From: a bacterium
Lineage (GTDB): Bacteria; Armatimonadota; Zipacnadia; Zipacnadales; Zipacnadaceae
Assembly (NCBI GenBank): GCA_030603495.1
Contig: JAUVXR010000048.1
Span: forward strand, 1 to 11,089
DNA: 11,089 bases
Reading direction: 5' to 3'
Shown here one piece after another: positions 1 through 6,175 of the stretch (positions are counted from its first letter, which is position 1; each line of letters begins with the position of its first letter). The notes under the pieces were generated by a model. It saw only the letters and a list, made by a program, of their open reading frames with translations. It had not been told where the DNA came from and made no database searches. The position numbers were made by a program, and so were the translations under genes.

Positions 1-655
1 CCAAGTCAGGATGTGTCTCTCCTCGCTCGCGCGCCTGCCTCCACGGTGAACCTGAATTGATCTCTCGCAATTCGTCCTCGTATTCGTAATCTGTGACGCT
101 GCAACCACCCAGCTCCACCACCGGCCAGCCCATCTCCCACAATCGCAATCCCAGCCGTGTATCGCCGCCATAGGTGTGCATGCCATCATCGCCCCACCAG
201 CCAGCCAGGTCGCCCAGCCAGCGGCGCAGCAGGCAACACTGGCCGTAATGATAGCCGAATGCGCCACTGACCCGTGGCGTATTGGGCTGTCCGCGCCGCT
301 GGAACTTTTGCCCGAAGGCGATCATTCCCACGCCCGGATTGGCCTGCATGTGCCTGTAAGCACGAGCAAGCGTGTCGCCATCCACGGTGATGTCGTCGTT
401 GAGAAGCGCCACGTACTGCCCCGTCGCTGCCTCTGCGCCAGCATTGAACGCCACAATAGCGCCCATGAGCTTGCCTTGCTCAATTAGCATGATATCCTCT
501 TGCTCCTGGCACCACGCTATCGTGCCATCGGTGCTGCCGCCGTCCACGAGGATAATCTCGTGATCCAGGCCGCCGATGGATTGGCGCACGCTGCCTACCA
601 TGCGCTTGAGTAGCGAAAGGCGGTTGTATGTGCCAGAAACTATGCTCACTTGCAT
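1..655 (-). CDS. Family 2 (GT-A) glycosyltransferase, 3' end beyond window
   Basis: This open frame starts at the ATG at 655 and runs off the left edge without a stop, giving 218 visible residues. It resembles GT2 glycosyltransferases, which transfer a sugar from a nucleotide-sugar donor to an acceptor. The N-terminus has the GT-A start SIVSGTYNR (4-12), then the nucleotide-binding strand EIILVDGGSTDGT (33-45), and the metal-binding DxD-like LLNDD (84-88). A later segment, GGDTRLGLRLWEMGWP (163-178), fits the region that usually carries the catalytic acid and acceptor contacts. GAGG lies 7 nt before the ATG, and the upstream gene stops at 665, so the start is well supported. There is no signal peptide or membrane span in the visible part, so a cytoplasmic enzyme is likely. 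Donor and acceptor are unknown. The family is secure; a role in modifying virion or host glycans is inferred from the neighbouring methyltransferase and sulfotransferase. Confidence 0.88.
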   Translation of the reverse strand, partial: MQVSIVSGTYNRLSLLKRMVGSVRQSIGGLDHEIILVDGGSTDGTIAWCQEQEDIMLIEQGKLMGAIVAFNAGAEAATGQYVALLNDDITVDGDTLARAYRHMQANPGVGMIAFGQKFQRRGQPNTPRVSGAFGYHYGQCCLLRRWLGDLAGWWGDDGMHTYGGDTRLGLRLWEMGWPVVELGGCSVTDYEYEDELREINSGSPWRQARERGETHPDL

Positions 656-664
656 AAGTACGCC

Positions 665-865
665 TCAATCATTCCACGTGTCAAATATCGTTGCCAATGT
701 AGCGTTACACGCCTCAGTAATCATCGGTGTAAGGTCATGTGCTGGCCCTTCCAAGGTTGTAACCTCTTCTGGCGATGGGTCACGCCACTTAGGTATTGCT
801 GCATGTATATCGTCACACACATGCACTTCACCGCGCCCGTTTATGACTGCTATCATCATTTGCAT
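665..865 (-). CDS. Small protein of unknown function in the glycan cassette
   Basis: A 66-aa protein I do not recognise. It begins with a short hydrophobic strand (MIAVINGRGEV) that could be a small beta hairpin, followed by a polar, acidic C-terminal half ending in DTWND. It lacks membrane spans and obvious catalytic motifs. The start is ambiguous. ATG at 865 has GGAGG only 4 nt upstream. ATG at 859 has the same GGAGG 10 nt away and forms an ATGA overlap with the stop of the preceding zinc-finger-like gene, which is the coupling geometry used elsewhere in this window; it would give 64 aa. The gene ends 9 nt before the glycosyltransferase start, so the two are very probably co-translated. Its reality rests on this tight packing and on a good ribosome site, not on homology. 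Confidence 0.6.
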   Translation of the reverse strand: MQMMIAVINGRGEVHVCDDIHAAIPKWRDPSPEEVTTLEGPAHDLTPMITEACNATLATIFDTWND

Positions 866-1068
866 GTTGCCTCCACGCCTGGCAGCCTGGTAGCCGCGAT
901 ATAAATGCAGTCCTTGGTATGGCCCGTGCTCTCACGCCGACCACAGAAGAAACACAATTTATCGACGTGACACCCCGTATCGACAGAGTCCATATCCATC
1001 ACATACGGATCACCGGAAGCCTCGAACCAGCCCCACCACAATTCCAATGCGCCGCTCTCGCTATCCAT
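856..1068 (-). CDS. Small putative zinc-binding protein (CxxC/HxxxC)
   Basis: A 70-aa protein whose C-terminal half holds CFFCGRRESTGHTKDC (39-54), a C-x2-C-x7-H-x3-C arrangement typical of a small zinc knuckle. Small proteins with a CxxC and a downstream HxxxC recur in phage genomes, generally without assigned function. The N-terminal half is acidic and tryptophan-rich (ELWWGWFEASGD). The start at 1068 overlaps the end of the methyltransferase gene by 8 nt, and the stop overlaps the start of the next small gene. No convincing Shine-Dalgarno precedes it, so translation may depend on coupling to the methyltransferase. A nucleic-acid or protein-binding role is possible, but only the metal-site pattern is seen directly. 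It is too short for an enzyme and probably acts as an accessory factor. Confidence 0.65.
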   Translation of the reverse strand: MDSESGALELWWGWFEASGDPYVMDMDSVDTGCHVDKLCFFCGRRESTGHTKDCIYIAATRLPGVEATCK

Positions 1069-1594
1069 TCCACGTCGCTCTCACGTTCAGGCTGATGTCG
1101 TAGCCTGCAATCGTCGTGATCTCGTCCACCGACCAATCGGAATATCCGCCTGGCAGCCAGGCCCGCGCATCGTAGCGTGCCACATCCGTATAGCCCGCCA
1201 TCTCCAGCGCTATCTTGAGCGTATCCAGGTCCCAGGTGGAGTAGTGGAAATTCTCCTCGTAGCCCTGCCCGCCCATCAATACCCAACGCAATGGGCGCAA
1301 GTTCACGCCGTCGTTGTATGCCTTGGCGACTGTCTCAAAGTCAGGCATCGCCAACCGCAGCTCACCGCCCGGCCTGAGCACACGGCCCCACTCTTTGAAC
1401 GCACCACCGACGGCGCGGAAGGAAAGATGCTCCAGGCCATGACAGAAATAGATCAGGTCGGCGCTGTCGTCGTCGAAGCACGTCAGGTCGCGTACATCGG
1501 CCACATAGTCGGGCTTGACCTCTGCCCGCGCGTCTACGTGCACGAGGCCAGCCAGGCGCTTGGTTCCACAGCCCAGGTGAATCCTAATGGGCAT
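1061..1594 (-). CDS. Class I SAM-dependent methyltransferase
   Basis: A 177-aa Rossmann-fold methyltransferase. Motif I is IHLGCGTKRLAG (5-16), the acidic residue after strand 2 is D21, ADLIYFCHGLEHL (45-57) matches the motif that follows strand 4, and RVLRPGGELRLAMPD (71-85) is the usual strand-5 block. The C-terminus DWSVDEIT...ISLNVRA resembles small bacterial methyltransferases found in polysaccharide gene clusters. It lacks the DPPY/NPPY motif of DNA adenine methyltransferases and the PC motif of cytosine-5 enzymes, so DNA modification is unlikely; a sugar or other small acceptor is more plausible. Its length is short but complete for this class. The start ATG at 1594 overlaps the sulfotransferase stop by 11 nt, indicating one transcript and probable coupling. 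The substrate is unknown. I infer O-methylation of a glycan from the flanking sulfotransferase and GT2 genes. Confidence 0.87.
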   Translation of the reverse strand: MPIRIHLGCGTKRLAGLVHVDARAEVKPDYVADVRDLTCFDDDSADLIYFCHGLEHLSFRAVGGAFKEWGRVLRPGGELRLAMPDFETVAKAYNDGVNLRPLRWVLMGGQGYEENFHYSTWDLDTLKIALEMAGYTDVARYDARAWLPGGYSDWSVDEITTIAGYDISLNVRATWNG

Positions 1595-2327
1595 AGATCA
1601 ACTCCAGTGCATAATCGTACAACTCCTGATCGAGTTGCACATACTTTAACACCCAGTCCCAATCAGATTGACACGGCACATAGTGTTCGACGGCATTGAT
1701 TCTCCCGTATGTCGTCGGTTCAGGGACCGGTTTCAATTCCAGGCGCCGGTGCAGCCGTCGTACAAAGTCGTCGAACCGCTCCATCACGCCCACGACCGCG
1801 CACTGGCGCAGATTGGCCTTGGCTCGTTCCAGGTGCTGCCGCGTCACGCCGCCGTAGGGGATAATCATATCCCTGAATGCCCCGCTATCGGTCTTATGTA
1901 AGAAGCGGTCGGCTCCGCAGAGTTGACGTACCATCCCGTTGTCGATAGTGAGAGAGACGCCTTTCTTTATAAATTGATCTAGCCTATAGTCCGGGCTCGC
2001 CGTGAACTCGTGTAGATAATGTCTATCCCGCCGCTTTGCATAGCTATACAGCGAGATCACCCGCACGGCCGGATCGCGTAGTATGGTCACGAGTTGGCAT
2101 TTCTGCGGCAATTCGTGATGCCAGCCCCAGCACAGATGCCCGAACAGCAGCCGTATCTTACGCTTCTGTGCATCAGTTATCGTCACCAGTTTTGTCAGAT
2201 CATCTTGTATCTCGTGGCTGACGATGAACCTCTCCTCCACCGGGAAATGGCGATATAGAATTCCGCTCAGCGTCGTGCCGCCGGTGCGCGGGATGTGCAC
2301 AAATACCAGTGTTTCGTCTTGGTTCAT
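1584..2327 (-). CDS. PAPS-dependent sulfotransferase (carbohydrate type, family 2-like)
   Basis: A 247-aa protein expected to move a sulfuryl group from PAPS to a hydroxyl, usually on a carbohydrate. The 5'-phosphosulfate loop is HIPRTGGTTL (11-20), including the catalytic-type basic residue region. FGHLCWGWH (62-70) corresponds to the GH-containing segment of the Sulfotransfer_2 family. TILRDPAVRVISLYSYAK (81-98) is the 3'-phosphate-binding motif with R84 and S92. DNGMVRQLCG (129-138) and VVGVMERFDDF (178-188) are further family signatures. There is no signal peptide or membrane anchor, unlike the Golgi enzymes of animals, so it should be cytosolic. It is the first gene after the major capsid protein, separated by a strong hairpin, and overlaps the methyltransferase by 11 nt. 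Its ribosome site (AAGAGAA) is weak. The fold is confident; the acceptor is unknown. Sulfotransferases are uncommon in phage genomes. Confidence 0.88.
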   Translation of the reverse strand: MNQDETLVFVHIPRTGGTTLSGILYRHFPVEERFIVSHEIQDDLTKLVTITDAQKRKIRLLFGHLCWGWHHELPQKCQLVTILRDPAVRVISLYSYAKRRDRHYLHEFTASPDYRLDQFIKKGVSLTIDNGMVRQLCGADRFLHKTDSGAFRDMIIPYGGVTRQHLERAKANLRQCAVVGVMERFDDFVRRLHRRLELKPVPEPTTYGRINAVEHYVPCQSDWDWVLKYVQLDQELYDYALELIYAH

Positions 2328-2337
2328 AAGTTCTCTT

Positions 2338-2371
2338 GGAGGGGGGCGGAAGACTTTCTCCGCCCCCCTCC
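2338..2371 (-). terminator. 13-bp perfect hairpin between capsid gene and sulfotransferase
   Basis: The arms 2338-2350 and 2359-2371 are perfect reverse complements of 13 bp, almost all G-C pairs, around an 8-nt loop. The hairpin lies 30 nt after the capsid stop and ends 11 nt before the sulfotransferase ATG. There is no run of T after the stem on either strand, so it is not a textbook intrinsic terminator. It may act as a partial terminator or as a 3' stabiliser of abundant capsid mRNA, and it would hold back ribosome access to the sulfotransferase. The structure is seen directly; its role is inferred. Confidence 0.6.
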
Positions 2372-2400
2372 CTCATTGCCAAGGGTTCGGCTGATTGATT

Positions 2401-3519
2401 CTATGTCCCTACGTGCGTGGGCCAGCAGTCACCGTAGAGGTAGTTAGGCGGTGTGAAGCTCGGGCCACCGTCCACCTCGTAGATGCCACCACTACCGGTC
2501 ACGTCAGGATACGTCCCCAGCGGCACGCAGCAAACGTTCGTCACGCGCCCGGCCAGCTGCGGCATCGTCATTCTGACGCGCGGCTTGGTCAAGATGCGCA
2601 CGTCGAAGCAGAAACCGCCGCTGTGATCCGGCGCGATTGCAAACCGTCCGCCATCGGTCACATCCACGATGGATGCACCGAAGGTCTTGCGGAACCAGGA
2701 AATCACCGAGCCGCCAGATGCCTGCATGTCCTGGTACTCACCCCAGGTGATGATCCCACCACCGGGCGAGTCCGTCACCTGCGGTGCTCCGGGCAGCACG
2801 CGGGTGATGACGTAGATGGACGAACAACGCTTGGTCACGCTGCCGGAGGGCAGGTTGGTGACGGTGATGCCGTTGTCCAGTGTCACTGGATAGTTCTTGC
2901 CGTCGATGCGCAGGAAGAAGCCATTCTTGAACTCATCCCGCAACTGGGCGATGGCCAGCGAGTCGTTGTTCATCGTCGTGGTCGTGCTGGTGCTCTGGCA
3001 CGTCAGCCCATATTCACAGGCCCAGGCGTCGGCCACGCAGTCCCACAGCGTCGGGTGCATGATGATGTCGATCAGCGCCGTCGAACTGTCGAAGCCCGCC
3101 GTCTGGATGCGGTACAAGATCGACCGCACGATGGCCGACACCTGGGCGACGATGCTCGGACTACCCGCCGCGCCCACGATGGCGTTGCCATAGTTGGCGA
3201 TGATGCTGTCCAGCGCAGCGCAGGCAAAGCCGGTCAGCGCATCCACCTTGCCCGTGTTGATGAGCAAGTCGAATCCAGTCATGAACCAACGCCCACCCGC
3301 GTTGCCGGTCGGGTTACCGGTCCAGATGTCCACACCGACCTGGCGGCGCAGGTTGTACGCTGCTGCTGCCGCCTGGAGAGTGAACATGTTGGTGACCGGT
3401 TCGCCCTGCCGGATCAGGATGTTACCAGATGGATCGGTCAGATTGCCGTAGAACGCCAGGGTGGGAACATTGCGATTGGCGCGCACGCCAATCTCGTCGA
3501 ACACCATCTCGTCGGTCAT
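2401..3519 (-). CDS. Major capsid protein, main C-terminal part
   Basis: A 372-aa product beginning at ATG 3519 (MTDEMVFDEIG). It lies where tailed phages carry the HK97-fold major capsid protein, directly after protease-scaffold. The C-terminal segment with KPRVRMTMPQLAGRV and a closing proline/glycine-rich tail (YEVDGGPSF) resembles the P/A-domain ends of phage capsid proteins, and a central helix-rich portion (about 95-190) is followed by beta-rich sequence. The start forms an ATGA overlap with the stop of the upstream 114-aa frame, and no Shine-Dalgarno precedes it, unlike most structural genes here. This frame stays open upstream to 3669, but that extension looks like out-of-frame sequence. 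It therefore appears to be the larger part of one capsid protein whose N-terminus is encoded in the other frame. Nine cysteines are present. The capsid identity comes from context plus sequence feel, not from a database search. Confidence 0.8.
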   Translation of the reverse strand: MTDEMVFDEIGVRANRNVPTLAFYGNLTDPSGNILIRQGEPVTNMFTLQAAAAAYNLRRQVGVDIWTGNPTGNAGGRWFMTGFDLLINTGKVDALTGFACAALDSIIANYGNAIVGAAGSPSIVAQVSAIVRSILYRIQTAGFDSSTALIDIIMHPTLWDCVADAWACEYGLTCQSTSTTTTMNNDSLAIAQLRDEFKNGFFLRIDGKNYPVTLDNGITVTNLPSGSVTKRCSSIYVITRVLPGAPQVTDSPGGGIITWGEYQDMQASGGSVISWFRKTFGASIVDVTDGGRFAIAPDHSGGFCFDVRILTKPRVRMTMPQLAGRVTNVCCVPLGTYPDVTGSGGIYEVDGGPSFTPPNYLYGDCWPTHVGT

Positions 3520-3860
3520 TGGCAGATGCGCCCGAAGCAGGTCGTCTGGGCACAGCGCTTGATACACGGCTTTCCACAGTCGTAACACATGGAAGCCTGG
3601 GCATAGGTACTCGAAGAGATGCTGGTCAGTGATTCGGTGATGGGATTCTCGTGAATCGTGCCCGTCCACTGCATCTTGCCCATGTAGCCGTGGAGTCCCA
3701 CCAGCGCGTTGATCAGCACCGGGTCATTCTTACACGAACCGAACAAGCCACCTTCCTCGTAGGCATAGGTGGTGATCGGGGTGCCCGACGCCTTCACTAC
3801 AGCGCCGAGGTGCGGCGCGATTGCTTGGGCGAGGGCTGCCATAACTGCGTCTTGCTGCAT
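3516..3860 (-). CDS. Major capsid protein, N-terminal part in a separate frame
   Basis: A 114-aa frame with a strong GGAGG site 9 nt before the ATG at 3860, 42 nt after the protease-scaffold stop. It opens with a hydrophobic amphipathic helix (DAVMAALAQAIAPHL), continues with beta-prone sequence, and ends in a cysteine cluster with C92, C95, C99, C103, C108 and C113. The frame stops at 3516 in TGA overlapping the ATG of the main capsid frame. The end of this frame (CFGRICQ) followed by MTDEMVFDEIG reads like one continuous N-arm/E-loop region, so I think both frames encode one capsid polypeptide of about 485 residues. The break may be a base missing from the assembly, a -1 frameshift, or a genuine two-gene split with re-initiation. 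I see no canonical X-XXY-YYZ slippery site. It could also be an independent small head protein. Confidence 0.72.
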   Translation of the reverse strand: MQQDAVMAALAQAIAPHLGAVVKASGTPITTYAYEEGGLFGSCKNDPVLINALVGLHGYMGKMQWTGTIHENPITESLTSISSSTYAQASMCYDCGKPCIKRCAQTTCFGRICQ

Positions 3861-3902
3861 TTTATGTGCCTCCTCTACTACTGGTGCTATGACGGGAGAA
3901 TA

Positions 3903-5156
3903 CTACTGATTGCCATAGCGGGCCGCGTAGTCACTCGCTGGCGCTTCCGCTGGCCCTTTCGTTTCACCTTCGCCCTTAACCGCGCTTTCGCTGCGCTGGA
4001 CTGAATTTCCCCACATCCGACTGAACCAGTCACCGTCGGAATCCAGGGCCGCCTTGACCTTGGCGGCCTCCGTGGTCGCCAGTGCTTTGATCTGCGCATC
4101 GAGCTCGTCTGACTTGGCGGTGAGTGCTTCCACCGCACTGGTCAACGGCTCGAAACGCTGGTCGATGGCCGTGGCGATGCCGGGCAGGATTTTATCGAGT
4201 GCGCCGGTCAGGGCGCTCATGGTCAGTGCGTCCTCGGTCGGTTCCTGCTCCAGCTTCGGTTCCTCTGTGGTGGCTTCCGGTTCAGTCGTTTCCACTTGCT
4301 CTCGTTCCACTTCTTGCTCTTCGAGGTTCTTTCCCTCGTCCATGTCTGTCTCTCCTTTGGCCTTGATCAGCGCCCCGTCCGGCAATCCCTTCGCCGTCCG
4401 GGCCCCTTCCAATTCGGCCACGATTTCCTCGCCTTCTTCGCCCAAGACATTCTTGGCGTCCTCTGCGATTGTAGTCATAGATTTGACCTCCATCACAGCG
4501 CCAGGATCACAGGGTGTCGCGGTCATGGCGATGCTGTCCAGCCACGGATAGCCGCTGCCACCCCGGTATACCCGGCGCTCGTGTTCTGTTTCTACGCACG
4601 AATAGTCCGGGTATACGACTACGCTCACCCGCCTATCCTCTGGTTTACGTTCGATAGCAGCTTTCGCCGCCAGTTGGCCTAGCCGGGTGTCATCGAAATA
4701 GCCTTGTGCGAACAGTGCCCGACCGTCACGCCACATTTTATCGAGCCAACCCGCACGGGCCAGGTTGCGCCTTGCTTCTGGCAAATAAATGCTGTAATGA
4801 GAGATGTCTAAGATCGGTTCCGTCATCCCATCGGGGGGAGGATTCCCCTTGCTTAGCGCCTCTTTGACGCGGTAGAAATTGGCTATCACGTCATCGAAGA
4901 ACGCCTGGTCAAAGCGCTCCTGGAGCAAGTCAAACTCGCCGGTGTTGGCCCGTGCCTGCCAGCGGATACGCCCGTTCTGGAGCTTTTGCACCTTGGTGAT
5001 CTTCATCACCAGCGTTTTGGCCTTGTCCTCGCGCCACATGCTGAAACAGATGGCGATGGCCTGCTGCTGGTCCTCTGCCGTGCCTTCCTTCAGCACAATG
5101 GGGATGCAGCGGCTCACGAAGTCCTTTCTCGATTCATCCTCTCTCGGTGTTGGCAT
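3903..5156 (-). CDS. Prohead serine protease fused to scaffold domain
   Basis: A 417-aa protein with three regions. Residues 1-48 form a small helical module (SRKDFVSRCIPIV...AIAICFSMW), common at the N-terminus of XkdF-like phage proteins. Residues 50-225 look like a capsid-maturation protease: H120 in DISHYSIYLP and S178 in RRVSVVV are candidate catalytic residues about 58 apart, and ATPCDPGA (213-220) matches the strand that closes the protease fold. Residues 227-417 are acidic, with a Glu/Thr/Pro-rich linker (about 272-310) and a predicted coiled coil (about 315-370), as expected of a scaffold that fills the prohead and is later cleaved. GAGGTGA lies just before the ATG. It precedes the capsid gene, as in many phages. 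Two strong internal ribosome sites (listed separately) suggest that free scaffold is also made. The catalytic residues are my assignment from motif position. Confidence 0.8.
   Translation of the reverse strand: MPTPREDESRKDFVSRCIPIVLKEGTAEDQQQAIAICFSMWREDKAKTLVMKITKVQKLQNGRIRWQARANTGEFDLLQERFDQAFFDDVIANFYRVKEALSKGNPPPDGMTEPILDISHYSIYLPEARRNLARAGWLDKMWRDGRALFAQGYFDDTRLGQLAAKAAIERKPEDRRVSVVVYPDYSCVETEHERRVYRGGSGYPWLDSIAMTATPCDPGAVMEVKSMTTIAEDAKNVLGEEGEEIVAELEGARTAKGLPDGALIKAKGETDMDEGKNLEEQEVEREQVETTEPEATTEEPKLEQEPTEDALTMSALTGALDKILPGIATAIDQRFEPLTSAVEALTAKSDELDAQIKALATTEAAKVKAALDSDGDWFSRMWGNSVQRSESAVKGEGETKGPAEAPASDYAARYGNQ
4341..4358 (-). promoter_or_regulatory. Internal ribosome site and ATG for a shorter scaffold (146 aa)
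   Basis: AAAGGAG at 4352-4358 is followed 8 nt later by an in-frame ATG at 4343, which is codon 272 of the protease-scaffold gene. The product would begin MDEGKNLEEQ and contain only the acidic linker and the coiled coil. The spacing is near ideal. Use of this site is inferred; the sequence match is direct. Confidence 0.45.
4476..4491 (-). promoter_or_regulatory. Internal ribosome site and ATG at the protease/scaffold boundary
   Basis: GGAGGT at 4486-4491 precedes an in-frame ATG at 4478 by 7 nt. This is codon 227 (MTTIAEDAKN), immediately after the last protease-like strand, and would give a 191-aa free scaffold. A nested scaffold start inside a protease gene is known in phage lambda (Nu3 within C). 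The placement at the domain boundary makes this the better of the two internal start candidates. Confidence 0.5.
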
Positions 5157-5165
5157 AGTTCACCT

Positions 5166-5633
5166 CTATTCCTGTTCCCACCAGCCGCCCCACTCGCAGG
5201 AAATCGTGCAGCCTGCATCGTTGGGGTTCACTCGGAACGTCACCGAGCGTGCGCCCATGCTGTAGGCCGCATGTTGCGGCGGTTGTAATTCATCGTTATG
5301 ATCTGCACGCCCGGTGACCGACGCGCCGGTGAAAACGTGCCGGTGTCCCGTCAGCGGATGGAATGTGCCCGCGCCATTCGGCCCGGTCGTCCAACCGAGT
5401 TCAAAATGGCAATTGTCGGACACGGTATTGACGCCGAAGTGGACGTCGACGAGCATTATGTGCTGGCCCACTGCAAGATTATAGACGATGGACGCTTGTG
5501 TCAGTACCGATACACCGGCCCCTGGCACAAGGTCGTTGACCCACTTGCGGAGCATGCGCCCTTCGCGGCACGCCTGCACTTGTTCGGCCCCGCTCGCCAC
5601 ACCCTTACCCAGTCTCGGATCTCTGCTACTCAC
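5166..5633 (-). CDS. Unknown beta-rich protein in the head gene block
   Basis: A 155-aa protein that starts with GTG at 5633. The start is supported by GGGAGG 6 nt upstream and by a GTGA overlap with the preceding gene's stop. I do not recognise the family. The first 40 residues are basic and helical. The rest looks beta-rich with many glycines and aromatics (FHPLTGHRHVFTG), two cysteines near the end (TISCEW, DAGCT), and a tail of WGGWWEQE. No signal peptide or membrane span is visible. It sits between the gp10-like gene and the protease-scaffold gene, so a small virion component such as a head decoration or neck protein is plausible, but that is positional inference only. Confidence 0.72.
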   Translation of the reverse strand: MSSRDPRLGKGVASGAEQVQACREGRMLRKWVNDLVPGAGVSVLTQASIVYNLAVGQHIMLVDVHFGVNTVSDNCHFELGWTTGPNGAGTFHPLTGHRHVFTGASVTGRADHNDELQPPQHAAYSMGARSVTFRVNPNDAGCTISCEWGGWWEQE

Positions 5634-6175
5634 CTCGGCCTCCCCTCTCTCCTGGCCCGGCGGATGCCGCGCCTGAATGCGTTCTCCATGTCGCGGGCAA
5701 ATATTGGCCTGTACGCCCGCGCTATGATCTTCTCGAAACGCCTGGGCGCGTTGCCCGGGTGTCGCACACTCATAAACCTCACTGTCTTGCCGCCGACGAC
5801 CTTGCCCGGCCCTTTGTACTGGCCCGCCGTGTTCGTCGTTGGTTTATAGCTCCCTGGCCCCCCCCACTTGAATCTCAGCGGATAGCCTGGCCCACGTGGC
5901 CTGATGATGTGCGGGCGCGTGCCACCGCTGACATAAATCCAGATCATCTTGTGTTCACCGGCTGGAAATACATAGATTCTCAATCCCTTGCGCCGGATGA
6001 ACTTACGCGCCCGGAACTCCGGCTTGCTCCGCCAGTCGGCCACGATGCGCTCGTGTGCCGCTATGAGTTCAGGCTTGCTCTTGCGGTCCATCGTCGCCGC
6101 CGGTTCCTTGATGACCGCATCCCAGTTGGGATGCAGGCCCCGGCTGCGGACTTCGCGGAAGGCTACTTTTGGCAT
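5630..6175 (-). CDS. Possible HK97 gp10-like head-tail/neck protein
   Basis: A 181-aa, strongly basic protein. ATG at 6175 is chosen over an upstream ATG at 6271 because AAGGTGAG lies directly before it and it forms a TAATG overlap with the MuF stop. The visible features are a basic helix region (31-66), beta-prone sequence with PGYPLRFKW (96-104), and VRHPGNAPRRF (137-147), which recalls the HPG...RPF block of HK97 gp10-like tail-completion proteins. The end is a long arginine-rich helix (RRGIRRARREGR). HK97 gp10-like genes normally follow the capsid gene; here it precedes the protease, which weakens the call. It is safe to call a virion assembly protein; the family is tentative. The arginine-rich tail may contact DNA or acidic partners. 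Confidence 0.62.
   Translation of the reverse strand: MPKVAFREVRSRGLHPNWDAVIKEPAATMDRKSKPELIAAHERIVADWRSKPEFRARKFIRRKGLRIYVFPAGEHKMIWIYVSGGTRPHIIRPRGPGYPLRFKWGGPGSYKPTTNTAGQYKGPGKVVGGKTVRFMSVRHPGNAPRRFEKIIARAYRPIFARDMENAFRRGIRRARREGRPR

Noticed and set aside
999-1286. Minus-strand 95-codon frame inside the methyltransferase
   Set aside because: Alternative frame of the methyltransferase gene without motifs; the methyltransferase frame has clear SAM signatures.
2395-3585. Long plus-strand open frame of 396 codons opposite the capsid gene
   Set aside because: It is a shadow of the capsid gene: histidine/arginine-rich low-complexity protein, no family motif, and every real gene lies on the opposite strand.
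3520-3669. Extension of the main capsid frame upstream to ATG 3669
   Set aside because: The extra 50 residues (MDGHDSRESHH...) read as out-of-frame translation of the cysteine-rich first frame. The ATGA start at 3519 fits better.
4054-4551. Plus-strand serine-rich open frame opposite the scaffold domain
   Set aside because: Its serine/valine bias is the reverse complement of the glutamate-rich scaffold codons; no start site support.
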